DNA of 64,000 bases from Halogeometricum sp. S3BR5-2. Its GTDB lineage: Archaea; Halobacteriota; Halobacteria; Halobacteriales; Haloferacaceae. Within the stretch, counting starts at the first letter, position 1; each line of letters opens with the position of its first letter. A program made the translations under genes and the position numbers. The notes beneath the pieces are model-generated. The model saw nothing but the letters and a program-made list of their open reading frames with translations, was not told the origin of the DNA and ran no database searches. Shown piece after piece: positions 44,856-54,284 of the stretch. The DNA lies in assembly GCF_031624635.1 (NCBI RefSeq), contig NZ_JAMQOQ010000001.1, positions 372,001 to 436,000 on the forward strand, read 5' to 3'.

Positions 44856-45650
44856 ATGGCGCGCCGACGCGACAGGCCGATAGTCGAACCCGTGCCGGGC
44901 GACCCGGCGGCCGTCGCGCGCCTCGGCCCCGACGCCGGCGGGGACAGAGCGCTCGTCGTCGCGGACTACCACGCGGGCATCGAGGCGGGCCTGCGCTACG
45001 AACGCGGCGTCGAACTCGACAGCGACGCCGACGTGCGGTTCGCCCGCCTCTCGCGACTGCTGGACGAGACGGACCCCGACCGACTCGTCGTGCTCGGGGA
45101 CCTGGGCCACCGCATCGGCGACCCGCGCGGCGACGAGACCGAGGAGTTGGAGGCGTTCGTGGAGCGAATCACGAGGAGAGTACCGGTGACGCTCGTCCGC
45201 GGCAACCACGACGGCGGCATCGCGGAGGCGTTCGGCGACCGACTCGACGTGACCGACGCCGCGGGCGTCCGACTCGGCCGCGTCGGCTTCGTCCACGGCC
45301 ACACGTGGCCCGCCCGCGAGGTGGTCGAGAGCGAGGTGGTCTGCGCGGCGCACGAACACCCCGCCGTGCGACTCGAAGACAGCGTCGGCGGCGGCCGGAA
45401 GGAACGCGCGTGGCTTCGCGGCCCGATGAACCCCGACCCCTTCGCGGCGCAGTTGGGCGTGGACGTGACCGACCTCGATTGGAAGACGCCCGAACTCGTC
45501 GTCTTCCCGGCGTTCAACGACCGCTCCGGCGGAACGTGGGTGAACGTCGAGGGGCAGGGATTCCTCTCGCCGTTCCTGCCGGCGGGCGTGTTCGACGCGG
45601 ACGCGTATCTACTCGACGGGACGCGACTCGGGCCGTATCGGTCCGTGTGA
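44856..45650 (+). CDS. rpe: RPA-associated metallophosphoesterase
   Basis: The 264-residue calcineurin-like enzyme carries metal ligands D37-x-H39 (ADYHAG), D82 (GDLGH), N117-H118-D119 (RGNHD) and H147-x-H149 (VHGHT). Its substrate is unknown; position in the rpa1 operon suggests a DNA-processing or nucleotide role. It begins four bases after the stop of rpap1, so the three genes are almost certainly cotranscribed. The name rpe follows my memory of the Haloferax literature. Confidence 0.88.
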   Translation: MARRRDRPIVEPVPGDPAAVARLGPDAGGDRALVVADYHAGIEAGLRYERGVELDSDADVRFARLSRLLDETDPDRLVVLGDLGHRIGDPRGDETEELEAFVERITRRVPVTLVRGNHDGGIAEAFGDRLDVTDAAGVRLGRVGFVHGHTWPAREVVESEVVCAAHEHPAVRLEDSVGGGRKERAWLRGPMNPDPFAAQLGVDVTDLDWKTPELVVFPAFNDRSGGTWVNVEGQGFLSPFLPAGVFDADAYLLDGTRLGPYRSV

Positions 45651-45688
45651 CCGCACGGGGAGCCGCGGGGTCGCTCGAAGACCGACGG

Positions 45689-46174
45689 TCAGTTCGCCGG
45701 CGACCGGTCGCTCCGGTCGGGTCCGCCCTCGTCCGTCCCCTCTCCTTCGGTCCCGCCCCGCAACTCGGAGAGCATCGACAGGACGGTCGAGTACCCCTCC
45801 AGACGGCCCTTCTCGTACTCGGTCAACTCCGCGTACGGGCGGTCGGGGTCGGCCCCCTCGGCCTCCCGGACCGCGGCCTCCATGCGGGCGAGCGTCTCGG
45901 AGTCCAACTCGGTCGGGTCGACGCCGCGTCGGGTCTCGGAGCGGCGCACCGACCCCGACGGGTCCATCTCGTACCCGTCGCCGTCGACTCGGACGACGCC
46001 CTCGTCGACCAGTCGGTCGAGCGCCTCCTTCGTCTCGGCCTGCGTCCCGTCCGCGAGGACGGCGAGGTACTCGGCGCTCCGCGGTTCCTCCAGTACCTCC
46101 ACCGCGGAGACGACGCGTTCGCGCAGCGTGAACACGTGCGTCCACGAACCCGGAGACCACCGTGACCGCTTCAT
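45689..46174 (-). CDS. Winged-helix protein, DUF7342-like
   Basis: The 161-residue product starts MKRSRWSPGSWTHVFTLRERV. A winged helix is visible (about 15-75: VEVLEEPRSAEYLAVLADGTQAETKEALDRLVDEGVVRVD), followed by an amphipathic helix region and an acidic, disordered tail. It resembles haloarchaeal transcription regulators I recall as DUF7342. The gene is convergent with the phosphoesterase gene. Its promoter lies in an AT-richer 180-base region (46175-46353). Confidence 0.65.
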   Translation of the reverse strand: MKRSRWSPGSWTHVFTLRERVVSAVEVLEEPRSAEYLAVLADGTQAETKEALDRLVDEGVVRVDGDGYEMDPSGSVRRSETRRGVDPTELDSETLARMEAAVREAEGADPDRPYAELTEYEKGRLEGYSTVLSMLSELRGGTEGEGTDEGGPDRSDRSPAN

Positions 46175-46353
46175 ACCTTCCCGCTAGGTGTAGCTCCTTA
46201 TGACTGTGGTGGCAGATTTCCTATATTTCACTCGTGAGAACGTATGAACAAGGCTGTCAGAACGTAATTTCAACGGACAGCGGGTAGAACGAGCGCGTTC
46301 GAAACCTGACGAGCAGTCGATAGGACGACGAGAGGAGGGGCCGACCACCCGGG

Positions 46354-46653
46354 TCAAGAGTACTGCCAGACGGTCCCAGCGGCGAAGAGAAGCGCCCCCA
46401 ACGCTGACGCGTAGACGAGCAAGTTCCACTCGTCCGGGGTCTCGGCGGTTCCCGGACCGACCGTCTCGTAGGCGACGAAGGCAGCTACGAGGACGCCGCT
46501 GGCGAGGAAGAACGCCGAGGTGACCGTCTCTCCGTCGGCGTACGACAGCAGGCCGCGAGCGAGGCTCGTGAGCCCGAAGACGAGATGGGAGAGCGAGTAC
46601 GCGAGGGCGGGACCGGCGAGCGGACGGGAGCGAGTTCGGGCGGAGGGGTTCAC
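46354..46653 (-). CDS. Small membrane protein
   Basis: The 99-residue product starts MNPSARTRSRPLAGPALAY and has three hydrophobic segments (about 17-38, 46-64 and 80-97). No known motif is visible. It is transcribed away from the Lhr gene, whose start is 87 bases from this start. It could be a small membrane anchor or regulator; function is unknown. Confidence 0.55.
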   Translation of the reverse strand: MNPSARTRSRPLAGPALAYSLSHLVFGLTSLARGLLSYADGETVTSAFFLASGVLVAAFVAYETVGPGTAETPDEWNLLVYASALGALLFAAGTVWQYS

Positions 46654-46739
46654 GGCGACCGCTTCGTTCCGTGGGGAGGTAACTGTCGGGGAATTGTCGT
46701 GAGGAGGGCGGTGCGCTTAATCCGCTCGCGCCGTTAGCA

Positions 46740-49592
46740 GTGTCGATGGGAGACGCGACGGCCGCGCAGGGTATGGACGCGTTTACGGCGCTCGGCGAGA
46801 CGGTCCGCGCGGCGCTCTCCGAACGGGGCTTCACGACGCCCACGGAGCCGCAGCGACGGGCGATTCCGCCGATAGCCGCCGGGAAGAACGCCCTCGTCCT
46901 CGCCCCGACGGGGACGGGGAAGACGGAGACGGCGATGCTCCCCGTGCTGGACGCCATCGTCGACTCCGACCCCGACGAGCGCGAGGGCATCTCTGCGCTG
47001 TACATCACGCCGCTTCGCGCCCTCAACCGCGACATGCGCGAGCGCCTCGACTGGTGGGGCGAGGAACTCGATATCGAAGTCGACGTCCGCCACGGCGACA
47101 CCACGCAGTATCAGCGGGGAAAGCAGGCGGACGACCCGCCGGACGTGCTGGTGACGACGCCGGAGACGCTGCAGGCGATGCTGACGGGCAAGAAACTCCG
47201 GAAGGCGCTCTCGGACGTGCGCCACGTCGTCGTCGACGAGGTGCACGAACTCGCCTCGGCCAAGCGCGGCGCGCAGTTGACTATCGGGTTGGAGCGCCTC
47301 CGCGCCCTCGCCGGGCCGTTCCAGCGCGTCGGCCTCTCGGCGACGGTCGGTTCTCCGGAGGAGGTGGGGAAGTTCCTCACCGGCGACCGACCCTTCGAGG
47401 TCGTGGAGGTCGACGCCGGGAGCAAGGTGGAGTTCACCGTCGTCCACCCCGAGATAACGCGCGAGGACCAGGAGTTAGCGGGGCGGTTGGCCTCCGAGGA
47501 CGAGATGGCCAGCCACGTCCGCGTCATCCGCGACGTCGTCCGCGAGAACGAGTCAACGCTGGTCTTCGTCAACACCCGACAGACGGCGGAGGCCCTCGGG
47601 TCGCGGTTCAAGACGCTCGACGCGCCGATTGAGGTCCACCACGGGTCGCTCTCGAAGGACGTGCGCATCGACGTGGAGGACCGCTTCAAGGCGGGCGAAC
47701 TGGACGCCCTCATCTGCACCTCCTCGATGGAACTCGGCATCGACGTGGGGCGGGTGGACCACGTCGTCCAGTACGGCAGTCCGCGCGAGGTGGCCAGACT
47801 CCTCCAGCGAGTCGGCCGCGCGGGCCACCGCCGCGACCAGACCTCGCGGGGGACCGTCGTCACCTCCTCCGCGGACGACACCCACGAGGCCCTCGCAATC
47901 GCGCGAAAGGCCGAAGCGGGGGAGGTCGAACCCGCGCGCATCCACCACGCCAGCCTCGACACCGTCGCCAACCAAATCGTCGGCGTCGTCATGGATTACG
48001 GCGAGGTGTCGGCCCGAGAGACGTACGAACTGATCACCGCCGCGTACCCGTTCCGCGACTTGGGAGAAGAGACGTTCCGCGAGATAGTGCGGGAGCTATC
48101 GGGCAACCACCTGCTCTGGATGGACGAGGAGAAGGACGTCCTGGAGAAGTCGGGCGGGACGTGGCAGTACTTCTACGCCAACCTCTCGATGATACCGGAC
48201 GAGGAGACGTACGACGTCTACGACATGTCTTCCCGGAGACAAATCGGCACGCTCGACGAGCGGTTCGTCGTCAACTTCGCCGAACCGGGGGCGTCGTTCA
48301 TCCAGCGCGGGGAGATGTGGCGCATCAACGACATCGACGAGGACGAGGCGGAGGTGAACGTCACGCCCATCGAGGACCCCGGCGGCGAGGTGCCGTCGTG
48401 GACGGGGTCCGAGATACCCGTCCCCGCGCACGTCGCGGGCGAGGTGGGCGAGATTCGCGAGACCGCCGCGCGGCAGTTCGCGGCGGGCGGGGAGCGAGGC
48501 GCCGTCGCCCGCGACTTCCTCGCGCGCTACCCGACGGACGAGCGGACCGTCTCGAAGTCGCTGAAGCCGACGGAGCGACAGGTCGAGGCCGGATTGCCGG
48601 TGCCGACGGCGGACCGGTTGGTCATCGAGGGGCAGGGGCGGAAGGTGGTGCTCAACTCCCCGTACGGCCACCGCGTGAACGAGACGCTCGGTCGGATGCT
48701 GGCCGCCCTCGTCGGCCAGCGCACCGGCTCTTCGATAGGTATCGAGACGGACGCCTACCGAGTGAAGTTCGAGGTGCCGCCGAACGCCTCCGTCCACGAT
48801 TTCACGGAGGTGTTGGAGACGACCGACCCCGACCACGTCGAGGGCGTCCTCGAACTCGCCCTGAAGCACTCCGAATCCCTCAAGTTCACCCTCGCGCAGG
48901 TGGCCGCGAAGTTCGGCGCGCTGAAGCGCTACCAGGGGAACAAGCGCTTCGGCGGCGACCGACTGCTGGCCGCGTTGGAGGATACGCCCGTCTACGACGA
49001 GGCCGTCCGGGAGGTGTTCCACGTCGACCTCGCGGTGCCGGAGACGGCCGAGTTGCTCAGGCGGATTCAGGACGACGAGGTGGCCCTGGAGACGGCGCGC
49101 GAACGGACGCCCATCGGCATCGACGGTCGCTCCAGCGGTCGGGACCTGCTCGTCCCCGAGAACGCCGACGCGAGCGTGATTCAGGCCGTCCGCGAACGGA
49201 TTCGGAACGACCGGGTCATCCTGCTGTGTCTGCACTGCACGGACTGGAAGACGACCAGGAAGGTGCGCCGCGTCCGCGACCAACCGGAGTGTCCCGACTG
49301 CGGCGCGACCCGCATCGCCTGTCTGAACCCGTGGGACGACGAGACGGTGAAGGCCGTCCGCGCCCCCGACCCCGACGAGGAACAGGAGCGACTGAAGCGC
49401 CGCGCGTACCAGTCGGCGAGTCTGGTCCAGAGCCACGGTCACAAGGCAGTCGTCGCCCTCGCCGCCCGCGGCGTCGGCCCGCAGACGGCCGCGCGCGTCA
49501 TCGGCAAACTCCGCGAGGACGAGGACGACTTCTACCGCGACATCCTCGAACAGGAGCGGCAGTACGCCCGGACGCAGTCGTTCTGGGACTAG
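46740..49592 (+). CDS. lhr: ATP-dependent helicase Lhr
   Basis: The 950-residue Ski2-like SF2 helicase has Walker A PTGTGKT (56-62), DEVH (166-169), SAT (LSATVG), the C-terminal RecA domain with QRVGRAGHRR (motif VI), a winged-helix and the long Lhr-specific C-terminal part, including a zinc-ribbon-like cluster (CLHCTDWKT...CPDCGATRIACLN). Lhr unwinds DNA-RNA and DNA duplexes at stalled replication forks or during repair. The start is the GTG at 46740 (a TTAATC box about 20 bases upstream); an ATG at 46746 is an alternative. Confidence 0.92.
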   Translation: MSMGDATAAQGMDAFTALGETVRAALSERGFTTPTEPQRRAIPPIAAGKNALVLAPTGTGKTETAMLPVLDAIVDSDPDEREGISALYITPLRALNRDMRERLDWWGEELDIEVDVRHGDTTQYQRGKQADDPPDVLVTTPETLQAMLTGKKLRKALSDVRHVVVDEVHELASAKRGAQLTIGLERLRALAGPFQRVGLSATVGSPEEVGKFLTGDRPFEVVEVDAGSKVEFTVVHPEITREDQELAGRLASEDEMASHVRVIRDVVRENESTLVFVNTRQTAEALGSRFKTLDAPIEVHHGSLSKDVRIDVEDRFKAGELDALICTSSMELGIDVGRVDHVVQYGSPREVARLLQRVGRAGHRRDQTSRGTVVTSSADDTHEALAIARKAEAGEVEPARIHHASLDTVANQIVGVVMDYGEVSARETYELITAAYPFRDLGEETFREIVRELSGNHLLWMDEEKDVLEKSGGTWQYFYANLSMIPDEETYDVYDMSSRRQIGTLDERFVVNFAEPGASFIQRGEMWRINDIDEDEAEVNVTPIEDPGGEVPSWTGSEIPVPAHVAGEVGEIRETAARQFAAGGERGAVARDFLARYPTDERTVSKSLKPTERQVEAGLPVPTADRLVIEGQGRKVVLNSPYGHRVNETLGRMLAALVGQRTGSSIGIETDAYRVKFEVPPNASVHDFTEVLETTDPDHVEGVLELALKHSESLKFTLAQVAAKFGALKRYQGNKRFGGDRLLAALEDTPVYDEAVREVFHVDLAVPETAELLRRIQDDEVALETARERTPIGIDGRSSGRDLLVPENADASVIQAVRERIRNDRVILLCLHCTDWKTTRKVRRVRDQPECPDCGATRIACLNPWDDETVKAVRAPDPDEEQERLKRRAYQSASLVQSHGHKAVVALAARGVGPQTAARVIGKLREDEDDFYRDILEQERQYARTQSFWD

Positions 49593-49938
49593 AGCTGCGG
49601 GTTTGCGATGGGCGATACGGTCTCGGGCGCGTTCGAGAACGTGACGACCGGAATCCGGCGACAGGCGGCGCAGCGAGTTCCAGCGACTACGACTCCTCGG
49701 AAGCCCCCGCCGTCTGAACTCCCGGGACTCGCTGCGCTCCGCTCGTTCGCTCCTGCGGTGCTTGCTTCGTCCGGGTTCGTCCGGACGGCGGCCCCTTCCA
49801 GTCCCGCCCGCGGCGGATGTCGACCTGTCGTCGCATACCGGAGAAACCGCCGCCGACGTCGGCGCCGGTACCGTGTCGAACGGTATCCCGACGCGAACCC
49901 GCGGGCGATTTATCCCGCACACGGGCGACGGTTCGCAC
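49593..49938. other. 346-base gene-free stretch
   Basis: Contains a REP-like element (49725-49775) with the CTCGCTGCGCTCCGCTCG-type motif and a TTTAT box (about 49910) before the methyltransferase start. No credible open frame or RNA gene is seen. Confidence 0.5.
49725..49775. repeat. REP-like extragenic element
   Basis: GACTCGCTGCGCTCCGCTCG followed by TTCGCTCCTGCGGTGCTTGC: a pattern recurrent in haloarchaeal intergenic DNA, and shared in part with the insert in the helicase gene and the 54285-54321 element. Confidence 0.45.
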
Positions 49939-50649
49939 ATGCCGGACGACGCCCTCGGCACGGCGATGTGGGATTTCCTACACGGCGAATACGACGGGTC
50001 GTGCGTCCACGTCGACCCGGAGACGGGAGAGACGTGGGACGCGAACGTCGAGCAGTTCTACTTCGCGCCGTACGCCCGGTGGCCCGCGGAGACGAGAGCG
50101 TTCGTCGACGGACTGGCGACGCCGCTCCTCGACGTGGGGTGCGGCGCGGGTAACTACGCGCGCGTCGTCTCCCTCCGCGGCCGCGTCGCCGCCTTCGACG
50201 CGAGTCCGCTGGCCGTGCGAACGGCGCGCGCACGCGGCGTCGACGCCTTCGTCGCGGACATGTTCGACCCGCCCGTGCGCGAGAGTCGGTTCGAGACGGC
50301 GCTGGTGAACGGTACGCAGGCGACGCTGGCACGGTCCGACGCCGAACTCCGCGACTTCCTCCGCGAACTCGCGCGGGTCACGACGGCGACGGGCGAAGCG
50401 CGAGTCGATTCGTACGACCCCGAACGAGTCGGGGAGTCGCACGGGCACGCTCCGACCGAAGCGGACGGCGTCGGCCGCCGGCGGTTCCGCGTGGAGTACC
50501 GGAAACGCGACCTGGTCGGGCCGCGCTTGGAGTTCCGGACGGTTTCGCCCGCGAGACTTCGGGCCGTCTGCGAGGAGACGCCGTGGACCGTCGCGGAGAC
50601 GACGTACCCCGGAGAGTTCGGTTACTACCGGGCGCGACTGGAGAAGTGA
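49939..50649 (+). CDS. Class I SAM-dependent methyltransferase
   Basis: The 236-residue protein has the SAM motif LLDVGCGAGNYARVV (about 63-77), an acidic contact (AAFDASPLAV), and the family's VNGTQATLARSDAEL region before the last strands. It probably methylates a small molecule; no substrate is shown. The start is the ATG at 49939 (MPDDALGTAMWDF), fitting a TTTATCC box upstream; the frame is open further but reads low-complexity. Confidence 0.82.
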   Translation: MPDDALGTAMWDFLHGEYDGSCVHVDPETGETWDANVEQFYFAPYARWPAETRAFVDGLATPLLDVGCGAGNYARVVSLRGRVAAFDASPLAVRTARARGVDAFVADMFDPPVRESRFETALVNGTQATLARSDAELRDFLRELARVTTATGEARVDSYDPERVGESHGHAPTEADGVGRRRFRVEYRKRDLVGPRLEFRTVSPARLRAVCEETPWTVAETTYPGEFGYYRARLEK

Positions 50650-50658
50650 GGGAACCGG

Positions 50659-51024
50659 TCAGCGCCACGCGCCCGGCCGGGACGGGTCGCGCCGCGGGAG
50701 GAACGGCAGGGCGAACGCGACGGCGGCGACGAGGAGGAAGACGCCGAGGAGCAGCGGCGTCGTGACGATGGCGAGGGGAATCGTCCACCACGGCGCCGCC
50801 CCGGCGGCGACGCCCTCCAGCACGTCGGGTCTGGTGTTCAAGAGCAACAGCAGCATGAAGACGAACTCCGCAAAGGCGACGCGGAACAGACCCCGAAGGA
50901 CCCACCACGTCGCCGAGAGCGGACCGCCGGTCAACTGACCCCACTCGTCCCGGACGCGACGCCGCCATCCGGAGGTGCTCACGGTCGGCCACCGCGGTTC
51001 GTGTGCCACGTACTCACGACTCAT
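50659..51024 (-). CDS. Small membrane protein
   Basis: The 121-residue protein has a polar N-terminus (MSREYVAHEPRWPTVST) followed by two or three hydrophobic helices (about 42-62, 75-100 and 100-115). The tail is arginine-rich (PRRDPSRPGAWR). Unknown family. It lies between the methyltransferase, with which it is convergent with nine bases between stops, and the CDC48 gene. Confidence 0.58.
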   Translation of the reverse strand: MSREYVAHEPRWPTVSTSGWRRRVRDEWGQLTGGPLSATWWVLRGLFRVAFAEFVFMLLLLLNTRPDVLEGVAAGAAPWWTIPLAIVTTPLLLGVFLLVAAVAFALPFLPRRDPSRPGAWR

Positions 51025-51084
51025 ACTAGTGGGACGGTCAGATAAACCCGTATTGCGGGTCCGCGGGACTGTCGAGGGCGGCGA

Positions 51085-53244
51085 CTACTCCTCGGCGGCG
51101 CCGCGGACAACGTCGAGAGCGGCGTCGAAATGCGCCTGCGTGATGCGAATCTCGTCGGCGTGGTCGTTCGCCTCCTCGCCGTCGTAGGCCTCCGCCACCT
51201 CCTCGATGGCGCGCATCGTCGCCTCGCGGCAGACGGCCTGGATGTCGGCGCCGGAGAGACCGTCCATGTGCGCCGCGAGTTCGTCCAGGTCCACGCCGTC
51301 GGCGAGCGGTTTCTCGCGGGTGTGGACGCCGAGGATGGCCCGCCGGGCGTCCACGTCGGGCGCGGGAACGAGGACGTGCGACTCCAGCCGACCGGGTCTG
51401 AGGAGAGCGGGGTCGAGGGCGTCTTTCCTGTTCGTCGCCGAGAGGACGACGACGTTGGGGTTGTCCGCCAGACGGTCCAACTCGGTCAGGAGCTGCGAGA
51501 CGACGCGTTCGCCGACGCCCGAATCGGACCCCGCCGAGTCGCGGTTGGTCGCGATGGCGTCTATCTCGTCGAAGAAGACGATAGCCGGGGCGGCCTGCCG
51601 CGCGCGCTCGAACACCTCCCGCACGGATTTCTCGGACTCGCCGACGTATCTGTCCAGGAGTTCGGGGCCGGCGACGTGGATGAAGTTCACGCCGCTCTCG
51701 CCCGCGATGGCCCGCGCGAGGAGCGTCTTGCCCGTCCCCGGCGGGCCGTGCAGGAGGACCCCCGAGGGCGGCGTCGTGTTCGCCGCCTCGAACAGGGGCG
51801 CGTAGGTCAGCGGCCACGTCACGCTCCGTTCGAGGGTGCGCTTCGCCTCTTCCAACCCGCCCACGTCGTCGAACGTCGTCGTCGGCGCCTCGGCGACGTA
51901 CTCACGCATCGCGGAGGGTTCGACGCTCGCCATCGCCGTCTCGAAGTCCTCGCGGGTCACCTCCAACTCCGAGAACTCGACTTTCTCGCCGCCGCCGCGG
52001 CGGGCGCGCCGCAGGGCGGTCATCGCCGCCTCCTTCGACAGCGACTCCAGGTCGGCGCCGACGAAGCCGTGGGTTCGCGCGGCCAGTCTGTCCACGTCCA
52101 CGCCCTCCGCGAGCGGCATCCGCCGGGTGTGGACCTCCAGAATCTCGCGGCGGCCCTGCTCGTTCGGAACCCCTATCTCTATCTCGCGGTCGAACCGGCC
52201 GCCGCGGCGGAGGGCGGGGTCCAAGGAGTCCACCCGGTTCGTGGCGCCGATGACGATGACGTCGCCGCGGGCGGCCAGACCGTCCATGAGCGAGAGCAGT
52301 TGGCCGACGACCCGGTTCTCCACGTCGCCGCCGTCCTCGCGCTTGCCCGCGATGGAGTCTATCTCGTCGAAGAAGACGATGGCGGGCGCGTTGTCCCTGG
52401 CCTCCTCGAACTTCTCTCTGAGTTTCTCCTCGGATTCGCCCTTGTACTTCGACATGATCTCCGGACCGGAGATGGTGATGAACGTCGCGTCCACCTCGGT
52501 GGCGACGGCCTTCGCGATGAGCGTCTTGCCCGTCCCGGGCGGGCCGTGCAGGAGCACGCCCTTCGGCGGGTCGACGCCGAGGTGGGCGAACACCTCGGGT
52601 TCGGAGAGGGGGAGCTCTATCATCTCGCGGACGAGGTCCAACTCCTCGTCGAGGCCGCCGATGTCCTCGTAGGTGACGCCGGTCGGCTTGTCGGATTCCT
52701 CCTCGTCGCCGCCGGAGACGCTGGTGACGACGCGGCTGACGGTTCCCTGCTTCGAGAGTCTGAGCTTCGTGGAGGCGGTGACGCGGACCATCCCGTCGGG
52801 ACTCGTCTCCTCGACGACGAACGGGTCCGAACTCAGCGTCTCGAAGCGTATCTGCCCGCCCGACTGGATGGGCCGGTCCTGTATCGCCCGCTTGATGAGT
52901 TCGACCGCCCGGTTGTCGTCGGTGAACGCCACGTCGTCGGGCATCGACAGCGTCACCGACCGGGCGTCGTCGACGTCCACTTTCCGAATCCGAACCGTCT
53001 CGCCTATCTTCGCGTCGGCGTTCGCCCGCGTGTCGGCGTCGACGAGGACGACGCCGTCCGGCGTGCCGCCGCCGGCGGGCCACACCTTCGCCACCGTCTC
53101 GCGGCCGCCCTCGACGACGACGGTGTCGCCGCTGAGGACGCCGAGACGCTGGCGCGCGGACTCGGGGAGGCGGGCGATGCCGCGGCCGGCGTCTCGCTTC
53201 TCCGCGCCGCGGACGGTGAGTTCGAGGCCCTCGTCGTCTGGCAT
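51085..53244 (-). CDS. cdc48: CDC48/VAT-type AAA ATPase
   Basis: The 719-residue unfoldase has an N domain (about 1-175, double-psi barrel and ferredoxin-like parts), D1 with Walker A GPPGTGKT (234-241) and Walker B DEID (293-296), and D2 with Walker A at 500-507 and DEID at 559-562. It extracts and unfolds proteins for the proteasome. Arginine fingers and sensor residues are consistent (ATNRVDSLDPALRRGGR). The start is the ATG at 53244; the N-terminal MPDDEGLELTVRG is typical. Confidence 0.93.
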   Translation of the reverse strand: MPDDEGLELTVRGAEKRDAGRGIARLPESARQRLGVLSGDTVVVEGGRETVAKVWPAGGGTPDGVVLVDADTRANADAKIGETVRIRKVDVDDARSVTLSMPDDVAFTDDNRAVELIKRAIQDRPIQSGGQIRFETLSSDPFVVEETSPDGMVRVTASTKLRLSKQGTVSRVVTSVSGGDEEESDKPTGVTYEDIGGLDEELDLVREMIELPLSEPEVFAHLGVDPPKGVLLHGPPGTGKTLIAKAVATEVDATFITISGPEIMSKYKGESEEKLREKFEEARDNAPAIVFFDEIDSIAGKREDGGDVENRVVGQLLSLMDGLAARGDVIVIGATNRVDSLDPALRRGGRFDREIEIGVPNEQGRREILEVHTRRMPLAEGVDVDRLAARTHGFVGADLESLSKEAAMTALRRARRGGGEKVEFSELEVTREDFETAMASVEPSAMREYVAEAPTTTFDDVGGLEEAKRTLERSVTWPLTYAPLFEAANTTPPSGVLLHGPPGTGKTLLARAIAGESGVNFIHVAGPELLDRYVGESEKSVREVFERARQAAPAIVFFDEIDAIATNRDSAGSDSGVGERVVSQLLTELDRLADNPNVVVLSATNRKDALDPALLRPGRLESHVLVPAPDVDARRAILGVHTREKPLADGVDLDELAAHMDGLSGADIQAVCREATMRAIEEVAEAYDGEEANDHADEIRITQAHFDAALDVVRGAAEE

Positions 53245-53350
53245 ACCACCGGCTTGGGGTGCCCCGGTCTTTACCCTTGCCCGACGGCCGCCGGGGGCGG
53301 CCGCGCGTGCCGCCGTCCGCCCGCCCGTCGGCCTCCCGTCCGGCAGAAAC

Positions 53351-53358
53351 GTTATGGG
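53351..53358 (+). promoter_or_regulatory. TATA-like box of the 53381 microprotein
   Basis: GTTATGGG, about 27 bases before the ATG at 53381. Confidence 0.45.
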
Positions 53359-53380
53359 TCGCGATAGCACATCACCCCGT

Positions 53381-53521
53381 ATGGTCTCCACGACGGAGAG
53401 GGACGGAACGACCTGGTACCGCTGTGAGGAGTGCGAGATGCTGTTCGACGCGGAGTCCGACGCGAAGACGCACGAGGAGAACTGCGACGGCGAGGACGAC
53501 AGCCCGTCGTACCTGCAGTAG
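53381..53521 (+). CDS. Zinc-finger microprotein, DUF7128-like
   Basis: The 46-residue protein starts MVSTTERDGTTWYRC and has C15, C18, H31 and C35, a C2HC knuckle. It matches a widespread haloarchaeal family I remember as DUF7128. It begins 137 bases upstream of the divergent CDC48 start, giving a shared promoter region. Confidence 0.72.
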   Translation: MVSTTERDGTTWYRCEECEMLFDAESDAKTHEENCDGEDDSPSYLQ

Positions 53522-53534
53522 ATCGGAAACGACG

Positions 53535-53765
53535 CTACAACTCTTCGAGCAGTCGCTCGGCGTGGTCGCGCGACTGCGCTCGCTCCCAGCGCACCCGCGC
53601 GGCCTCCCCGTAGGAGAGTTCCTCGCGGAGTTCGTCGGGGAGGAAGCCCGCGGCGGCGCGGAGCACCTCACCGTCGTCGTCCCCGAACTCGACGACGCCG
53701 TAGGCGTCCGGGGCCGACCCGACGGTCTTCCGTTCGAGCGGTTTCCAGCGCTTTCGGAGCGCCAT
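53535..53765 (-). CDS. Small conserved haloarchaeal protein, DUF7508-like
   Basis: The 76-residue basic/acidic protein begins MALRKRWKPLERKTVG and contains DAYGVVEFGDDDGEVLRAAAG, then a helix ending DHAERLLEEL. I recall it as a small GIY-YIG-like or DUF7508 type; catalytic residues are not certain. Its start overlaps the stop of the upstream DUF5796-like gene by ATGA, so the two are coupled. Confidence 0.68.
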   Translation of the reverse strand: MALRKRWKPLERKTVGSAPDAYGVVEFGDDDGEVLRAAAGFLPDELREELSYGEAARVRWERAQSRDHAERLLEEL

Positions 53766-54223
53766 CACTCGCTCTCGCCCTCGTCCTCGTTCTCGCTCTC
53801 GGTCACGAACTCGTAGGAGGTCTCCGCCCAGTCGTCTTCCTCGAAGACGAACACGCGGCCGCGGGCCACCTCCGGGTCGGCCTCGATTTCGGTGCGCATG
53901 CTCTTCGTCCGGCGGACGCGGACGCCCGGGAACAGTTCCTCCTCCTCGTCGGCGCCGAGGACGACCCGACCGACGCCGCTGGCTTCGAGGATGTCGTCGT
54001 CGGTCTTCAGGTCGTTCACGTACATCATCACGCCCTCCGTCTCCGTGGGGTCGGTCACGAGGACGTGCGTCTCCCGTCCGGGGGCGGTGGTGAGCGTCCC
54101 GGTGACCGCCTCCGGCACGCCGCGGTAGAGGGTCGTCCGGCCGTCGAGGTACTCGACCTGCACGCCGTGGTCGAGCAGTTCGACGCCGAGGGTGCTCGGC
54201 GCCACGTCGTTTCGCGCGCTCAT
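53765..54223 (-). CDS. Conserved haloarchaeal protein, DUF5796-like
   Basis: The 152-residue protein begins MSARNDVAPSTLGVELLDHGVQVEYLDGRTTLYRG and has a beta-rich core (ETHVLVTDPTETEGVMMYVND) with a conserved acidic tail (SENEDEGESE). It matches the haloarchaeal DUF5796 family (memory). No active-site residues are evident. It forms a two-gene operon with the DUF7508-like gene through an ATGA overlap. Confidence 0.75.
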   Translation of the reverse strand: MSARNDVAPSTLGVELLDHGVQVEYLDGRTTLYRGVPEAVTGTLTTAPGRETHVLVTDPTETEGVMMYVNDLKTDDDILEASGVGRVVLGADEEEELFPGVRVRRTKSMRTEIEADPEVARGRVFVFEEDDWAETSYEFVTESENEDEGESE

Positions 54224-54284
54224 GCCCCCGGGTTGTGCGGGTACGGTGAAAAGGTGCGCGATACCGACGGTCGGTCGACCGCGG

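Noticed and set aside
48096-49961. Minus-strand open frame opposite Lhr
   Set aside because: Antisense shadow of the helicase; no credible domain.
51130-53367. Plus-strand open frame of about 745 codons opposite the CDC48 gene
   Set aside because: It is an antisense shadow; the minus strand carries two intact AAA modules.
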